Shown piece by piece: positions 32,207 to 36,283 of a stretch of 36,283 bases of DNA. This DNA comes from Acanthamoeba castellanii str. Neff. Lineage: Eukaryota > Discosea > Longamoebia > Acanthamoebidae. The first letter of the stretch is position 1, and each line of letters opens with the position of its first letter. The stretch lies in the NCBI RefSeq assembly GCF_000313135.1, contig NW_004457724.1:23569-59851 (forward strand), in the 5' to 3' direction. Both the position numbers and the translations under genes were made by a program. Under the pieces are notes generated by a model that worked only from the letters and a program-made list of their open reading frames with translations, made no database searches and was not told the DNA's origin.

Positions 32207-33591
32207 ATGTCGGTACTTACATCGTCTTCCTGCCCCGCGCCTGCCATGGAACATTACTAAATTGAGGCGAATTAACAGGACAAAGAAGCGCTGTTGGAAT
32301 GGCTGGGCAACGTCAAATGGGAAACCTGTACGTATCCATTCAATTGTCTCTTGGTTTCTTTGTACGGACCCAGGTGACCCATTATCTTGCTACGCAATCC
32401 AGACCTTGACGATGAAGAAGTGAAGGAGAAGGTCACTGAGTTGAAGGACAAAATCGAAGGCCTTGGTGAGCAAGTGGTATGTCCGCCCTTTCATTTTCGT
32501 CATTTCAAGAGGTGCTCATGCATTTCCCGCCTCTTCCTTAAACAGAACATTGCTGGGGCTACTCGCATCAAGCTTGTAGTCGGTACTTTGCCCTCCATTT
32601 TTGATTTATTGTAATGCCGGCAAGGCGATCTAAACTATGCTCTTCAATGTCGCAATGACTAGTCGGTGATGGCGCTGTCGGTAAGACTTCTCTTCTCATC
32701 TCGTACGCCACGAAGAAGTTCCCCACGGACTACGTGCCGACCGTGTTCGAGAACTACACCGCCCAAATGAAGAGCGACAATGAGAACATCCTTCTCCATC
32801 TTTGGGATACTGCCGGCCAGGAGGACTACGACAGGCTCAGGCCTCTCAGGTACGAAGCCCCCCCCCATATCCGCTCCGCTCATTTCTTCTACTTAATCAG
32901 CTCATTAATCATTGTTCCTTCATTTTTGTCTCATTCTCGCTCTTTGATCTCCAAAGTTACCCTGGTGCCGACGTGGTTTTGCTGTGCTTCTCCACCGTCA
33001 ACCGAGCCTCCTATGATGCGATCAGGGAGAAGGTAAAACGGCCCTCATCAACCACTGCACTTCATCTCTCTCTCTCTCTCTCCTCGTCTGCCTGGGCACG
33101 CATCCTCTAATGCATCCTCTCTTCTCCACCTTGCAGTGGTACCCAGAGGTGAACCACTACGTGCCCAACATCCCCCATCTTTTGGTGGGCACCAAGGTAG
33201 ATCTTCGAGACAGCGAGACTGCCGACCCACACACCACACAATACGAACCCATCACCTCCGAAGAGGTAAACTCCCACCCTCCACCTTTACCTTCTACGCT
33301 TCCTTTCTACGCTTGCGGGTCGGTACAAATGCTGATGATGAATGGTTGCTGTCCTCTTCTTCTTCTATCGTCCAGGGCAAGGAGATGGCGAAGAGCATCA
33401 GCGCGGCGAGCTATCTCGAGGTGTCGGCCAAGACGAGGAAGGGGCTGGACAAGGTGTTCAGCGTCGCGGTGCACTGCGTGCAGCAGGCCAGGGGCGTCAC
33501 CCCGGCCGCTGACGGCGCCGCCTCGGGGGCCGACGTCGCTCCCGTGGTCGTCAAGAAGAAGAACAAGAGCAAGGGCTGTTTCCTCATGTAA
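32207..33591 (+). CDS. Rac/Rho-family GTPase with N-terminal extension
   Basis: Molecular switch for actin and membrane dynamics. The GTPase core is intact: P-loop [18 protein letters not shown], switch [15 protein letters not shown], switch [19 protein letters not shown], then [40 protein letters not shown] with TKVDLRD, the Rho insert region, and [16 protein letters not shown]. The tail is polybasic and ends in the CaaX box CFLM; Met at the last position predicts farnesylation. Exon 1 codes only ATGTCG (32207-32212), before a donor GTACTT. Exons 2 (32279-32327) and 3 (from 32403) keep phase and encode [18 protein letters not shown] then [17 protein letters not shown]. This makes a 47-residue extension relative to human Rac1, before IKLVVVGDG. 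The P-loop Gly residues are wild type, so it should cycle normally. The subfamily (Rac-like) is by overall similarity. Confidence 0.92.
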
Positions 33592-33795
33592 ATTTCTATG
33601 CTACCGCATCTCGACACACTCCTGTCACCAACCCACCGCCACTCTCGCGCCTCCTTTCCCTTTCCTTCTCTTCCTCTACTCGTCTTCGTCTTCTACGCGC
33701 CAAAAAAGAAATATTATTTATGAGACCGCAACGGGCCACAGAGGGGCGAAGGGGGGTCGCGTGCTGCGCGAGGCTCTGCTCTCATCTTCGTTTGT

Positions 33796-35674
33796 TCACC
33801 AGAGCCTGAAGAAGGTGGTGACTGTGGGGTGGGCGACCAAGACAGCCTGCAGGAAGGCCTGCAAGTCGCGGTGGCTGATCAGGCCCACGTTGGCCTCGCC
33901 GAAGAGGTACGTCACCAGCGCATTGAGTAGCCCGGGGTCCTGGGAAAGCGGAGTACCAGCGTGCTGCACGTAAAGTGGCGGCCGATCGGCGTTCGCGTCA
34001 GCAGAGCGGAGAGGGCTGTGATGGTCCGAGAGTGCGTACCTGATAGGAAAACCAGTTCTCGCCACGAAAGTCGTCACCTTCAATCCCTGTGCCCCCCACA
34101 TCACGGGAGACCTTTCAATCCCTGAAGTGCAAAGTGCGCACACGAAACACACACACACACACACACCACACACCACACCACACCACACCACACCACACAC
34201 ACCACACCACACACACAACGCACACGACCACAACCACACATTGAATGGTGGGTGCGTGTACTTTCCCATTTTAGGCCGCATGATAGAAACCCAGACCCAT
34301 CGACCTCGTGGGTGAAGTTAATGTGAAGAGGCAGGCCTGTGGTGAGACTATAGATCAACACCGACACTTGGTGGAAACACTCTTCCGTGTCACTCCTGCT
34401 TGATAAGATGGTAAGAGTACAACATGCACGTTAACGTCATGCGCGACATGTTGTATGTCGTGTGACTACGCACCCGACGTCAACGTTGATGTGGGAGTAG
34501 AGCGCGTGGTCGCAAAGAAGCGAGAACAAGTGATGGGCATTCTCCCGGGCCTCCGCACCCTTGCCAACGCTCGCTTGCCGTCTGCCACCACGTGATACGT
34601 CCAGGGGGATATCAATCAGAGAAGCGGAAAAGCAAAAGTTACCACAGGCCTCTACAGCCACCGCCATCGCCATCGCCATCGCCATCAACACGCGCACCTG
34701 CACGTCTCGGCCAAAGTCTCGAGAAAGAATCGGGTCTCTTGCCGCATGTATGACACATGGTCTAGCGGTTTCAAAATCTCCTCCACGCGCTCTGCCGCGT
34801 TCCGCACCGCAGCGATCCGCTCCTGGTCGAGGAGCCTCGCGAAAGCTCGTGGGCGCGCGGTGTCGCCAGAGTCGTTCGTCTTCTTCTTTGTGTCCGCCAC
34901 CGCCACACTTTCCTCGCCCATCACCACTTTCGCTTTCTTTTGGTTTGGCTTGTTGCGGTCCAGTTCTGGAGCTGCTCTCTTCTTGGTCACCGCCGGCGTT
35001 GTTCTCTTCTCCCAGTGCTCTTCTTCGTCTTCGTCTTCCTCTTCACCGTCCGTTCTTTTGTCGAATAGCTTCTTCGTGAAAGCTTGTTCGTCGTCCTCTG
35101 CCTCGGGTGACGGTTCAGAAGTGTTCCTCTTCTCCTTTTCTTGGTCTTCTTCTTCTTCACCATCGGAGTCTTCAACAAAGAGCCGGTGCTCTGCGACGTT
35201 CAGCGCTGAGCGCAGGGCCTCCACCACCTGGGCCACCCCCAGCTCTGGCTCAACTGATCACGCACGCGGTGGCCAGAGAAAGTGAAGTCGAACTCAACAT
35301 CTAAAGAGCGAAGCGAAGTGCGATACAGGGGAAGGAGGGGGGGGGGGAGTACAGCGTCGCTCGAGCTGGAGGCGGCGCACACACAGCGACTTCCAGGCGA
35401 TGTTGTCGTTGTTCCTGATCGTCTTGCCCGCCGTTGGCCTCGCTGTGGCCGAAGATGAAGTGGTGGGCGCCGGTGCAGGCGGGCGAGCGCTAACACAGGG
35501 CCGCAGGTGGAAGAGGGGAGGGGGCCAGGTGCGGAGGAAGGCGAGGCGCCACAAGCTCGACTGGCGGCAAAGCTGCCTCCACTGCTGGCACACCAGCGGC
35601 ACGGAACCGGCAAGGTCGCGGGCATGCACCCAGCCCAGCACTTCCACCACCATCTCCGCCGGCAGTCCCTCCAT
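33796..35674 (-). CDS. F-box protein with acidic centre and unknown C-terminal domain
   Basis: Likely substrate receptor of an SCF ubiquitin ligase. Exon 1 (35353-35674) starts MEGLPAEMVVEVLGWVHARD, then LAGSVPLVCQQWRQLCRQSS and LWRLAFLRTW, a clear F-box, and ends IAWKSLCVRRLQLERR. A 99-nt intron (35254-35352) joins in phase to EPELGVAQVVEALRSALNVA. The next part is strongly acidic and Lys-rich (DSDGEEEEDQEKEK), low complexity. The C-terminal region reads RLLDQERIAAVRNAAERVEE, ETRFFLETLAETCR, ENAHHLFSLLCDHALYSHIN, VLIYSLTTGLPLHINFTHE, DDFRGENWFSYQ and LLNALVTYLFGEANVGLIS, ending TTFFRLW. I do not recognise this domain. No ATG exists at the head of the acidic exon, so it cannot be a separate gene. 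The acceptor of the exon after 34698 is inferred from phase. Confidence 0.75.
34140..34220. repeat. CA and CCACA repeats in an F-box gene intron
   Basis: (CA)n followed by CCACA/CACAC units, about 80 bases, inside the intron before the exon encoding IEGDDFRGENWFSYQ. Confidence 0.85.
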
Positions 35675-35847
35675 CTTTTCTTTCTGCAAACTCTGTTTTC
35701 TGTTCTGATCATCAAAGAAAAGGTGGAGGGTAAGAATAATCTTTATGAACAACACAAGAGGGCTCTCTCTTCGTGAGCGCTGCAAGGGGTATTGTGGCTT
35801 CTCCCCTCTCTTTCCGGAAGACGCTAGTGCGGTTGAGTGACACTCGC

Positions 35848-36283
35848 TTACTCGGAGCACCGGAAGAAGTCGTCGCCGGCGGTGTAGAGGTGCCCCTCGG
35901 CCGTGAGCCACTCGATGGCCTCCCTGAGCTCCTCCTCGGAGAACGAAGTCTGCAGGACCTCGATCACCTCGCCCAGCGCGCAACCGGCCCCGCTCTGCCT
36001 GCCCGACGTTCTGATGATCTCCAGCACCGCCTTCTGGCAGGGCGAGAACTGACCGCCAGCACGACCGGCAGGAGCAGCCTGACGCCCGTAGCCGCCGCCG
36101 CCGCCGCCGCCGCCGCCACGCTGCGCGCCACCGTAACCTGAGGTGCCACGACCGCCACTGGCCGCCGAAGAGGAATCGGTGGCGTCCTGTAGTTGGCCCA
36201 GTGGTCAGATGTGCCCCCAATTACTGCGCGTTTGAGCTCAAGAAAAGAGAAGGAGGAGGAGAGCTGCGCACCAGTTCGCCCTT
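35848..36283 (-). CDS. RPA2: Replication protein A 32 kDa subunit (RPA2), C-terminal part
   Basis: Subunit of the single-strand DNA binding complex RPA. Only the end of the gene is in the window. The exon at 35848-36186 begins DATDSSSAASGGRGTSGYGG, a Gly-rich linker with a run of nine Gly, then the C-terminal winged-helix domain: FSPCQKAVLEIIRTSG, CALGEVIEVLQTSFSEEEL, REAIEWLTAEGHLYTAGDD and the end FFRCSE. This matches the RPA2 pattern V...I-(K/R)..-EGHIYST-DD-HFK. The domain recruits repair and replication partners. A short upstream exon end (36272-36283) is joined by an 85-nt intron. The OB-fold lies beyond the right edge. RPA2 sits head-to-tail with the F-box gene, 173 bp apart. Confidence 0.88.

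Noticed and set aside
34685..35236. Independent acidic protein gene
   Set aside because: There is no ATG at its head and its frame begins directly after an acceptor AG, so it is an internal exon of the F-box gene.

Overview
This is nuclear DNA of a protist, most likely an Acanthamoeba-like amoebozoan. The evidence is a GC-rich background, densely packed genes, and many short GT-AG introns (about 48-200 nt), often filled with TG/CA or CGACA-type microsatellites. The proteins look like animal and amoebozoan housekeeping families. No bacterial operon, CRISPR array or insertion sequence is visible. The species call is an inference; no marker gene here proves it.

Layout, left to right: an AT-richer stretch with a possible partial gene of unknown identity (1-690, minus); NOMO, an ER translocon subunit (860-6533, minus); ribosomal protein eL31 (6802-7272, plus); a DUF5662-like protein (7482-8214, plus); the large subunit of class I ribonucleotide reductase (8383-11035, minus), whose upstream region carries three E2F-like sites; an unrecognised acidic helical-repeat-like protein (11487-15279, plus); a single-exon BTB protein (15389-16201, minus); a U2 snRNA gene (about 16436-16600, plus) and a tRNA-Val-like gene (16781-16853, plus); ASCC2 (17097-20750, minus); an FKBP isomerase (20902-21788, plus); a RAP1GDS1/SmgGDS-like armadillo protein (22099-24991, plus); mitochondrial aspartate aminotransferase (25293-27517, plus); a 72-residue protein of unknown function (27791-28105, minus); glutamine-dependent NAD+ synthetase (28217-31607, minus); a Rac-type GTPase with an unusual N-terminal extension (32207-33591, plus); an F-box protein (33796-35674, minus); and the 3' end of RPA2 (35848-36283, minus).

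The genes are not an operon, but some themes recur. RNR and RPA2 both serve DNA replication. The SmgGDS-like protein is a chaperone/exchange factor for small GTPases with polybasic, prenylated tails, and a GTPase with such a tail lies about 7 kb away. ASCC2, eL31, NOMO and FKBP relate to translation, ribosome quality control and protein folding. Divergent pairs with short shared upstream regions are NOMO/eL31, RNR/the helical protein, BTB/U2, ASCC2/FKBP and NADSYN/Rac.

The most noteworthy observations are: (i) an unannotated U2 snRNA that seems to lack stem-loop III; (ii) a 47-residue N-terminal extension on the Rac GTPase, reached through a 6-nt coding first exon; (iii) three CDK-type S-P-x-K/R sites in the RNR linker plus E2F-like promoter sites; (iv) an F-box gene that looks like two separate ORFs; (v) a tRNA-like gene whose two acceptor-stem mismatches are both C-A; and (vi) the odd AT-richer coding-like segment at the left edge. 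Exon structures were built by hand from splice phase and homology, so single boundaries may be off.
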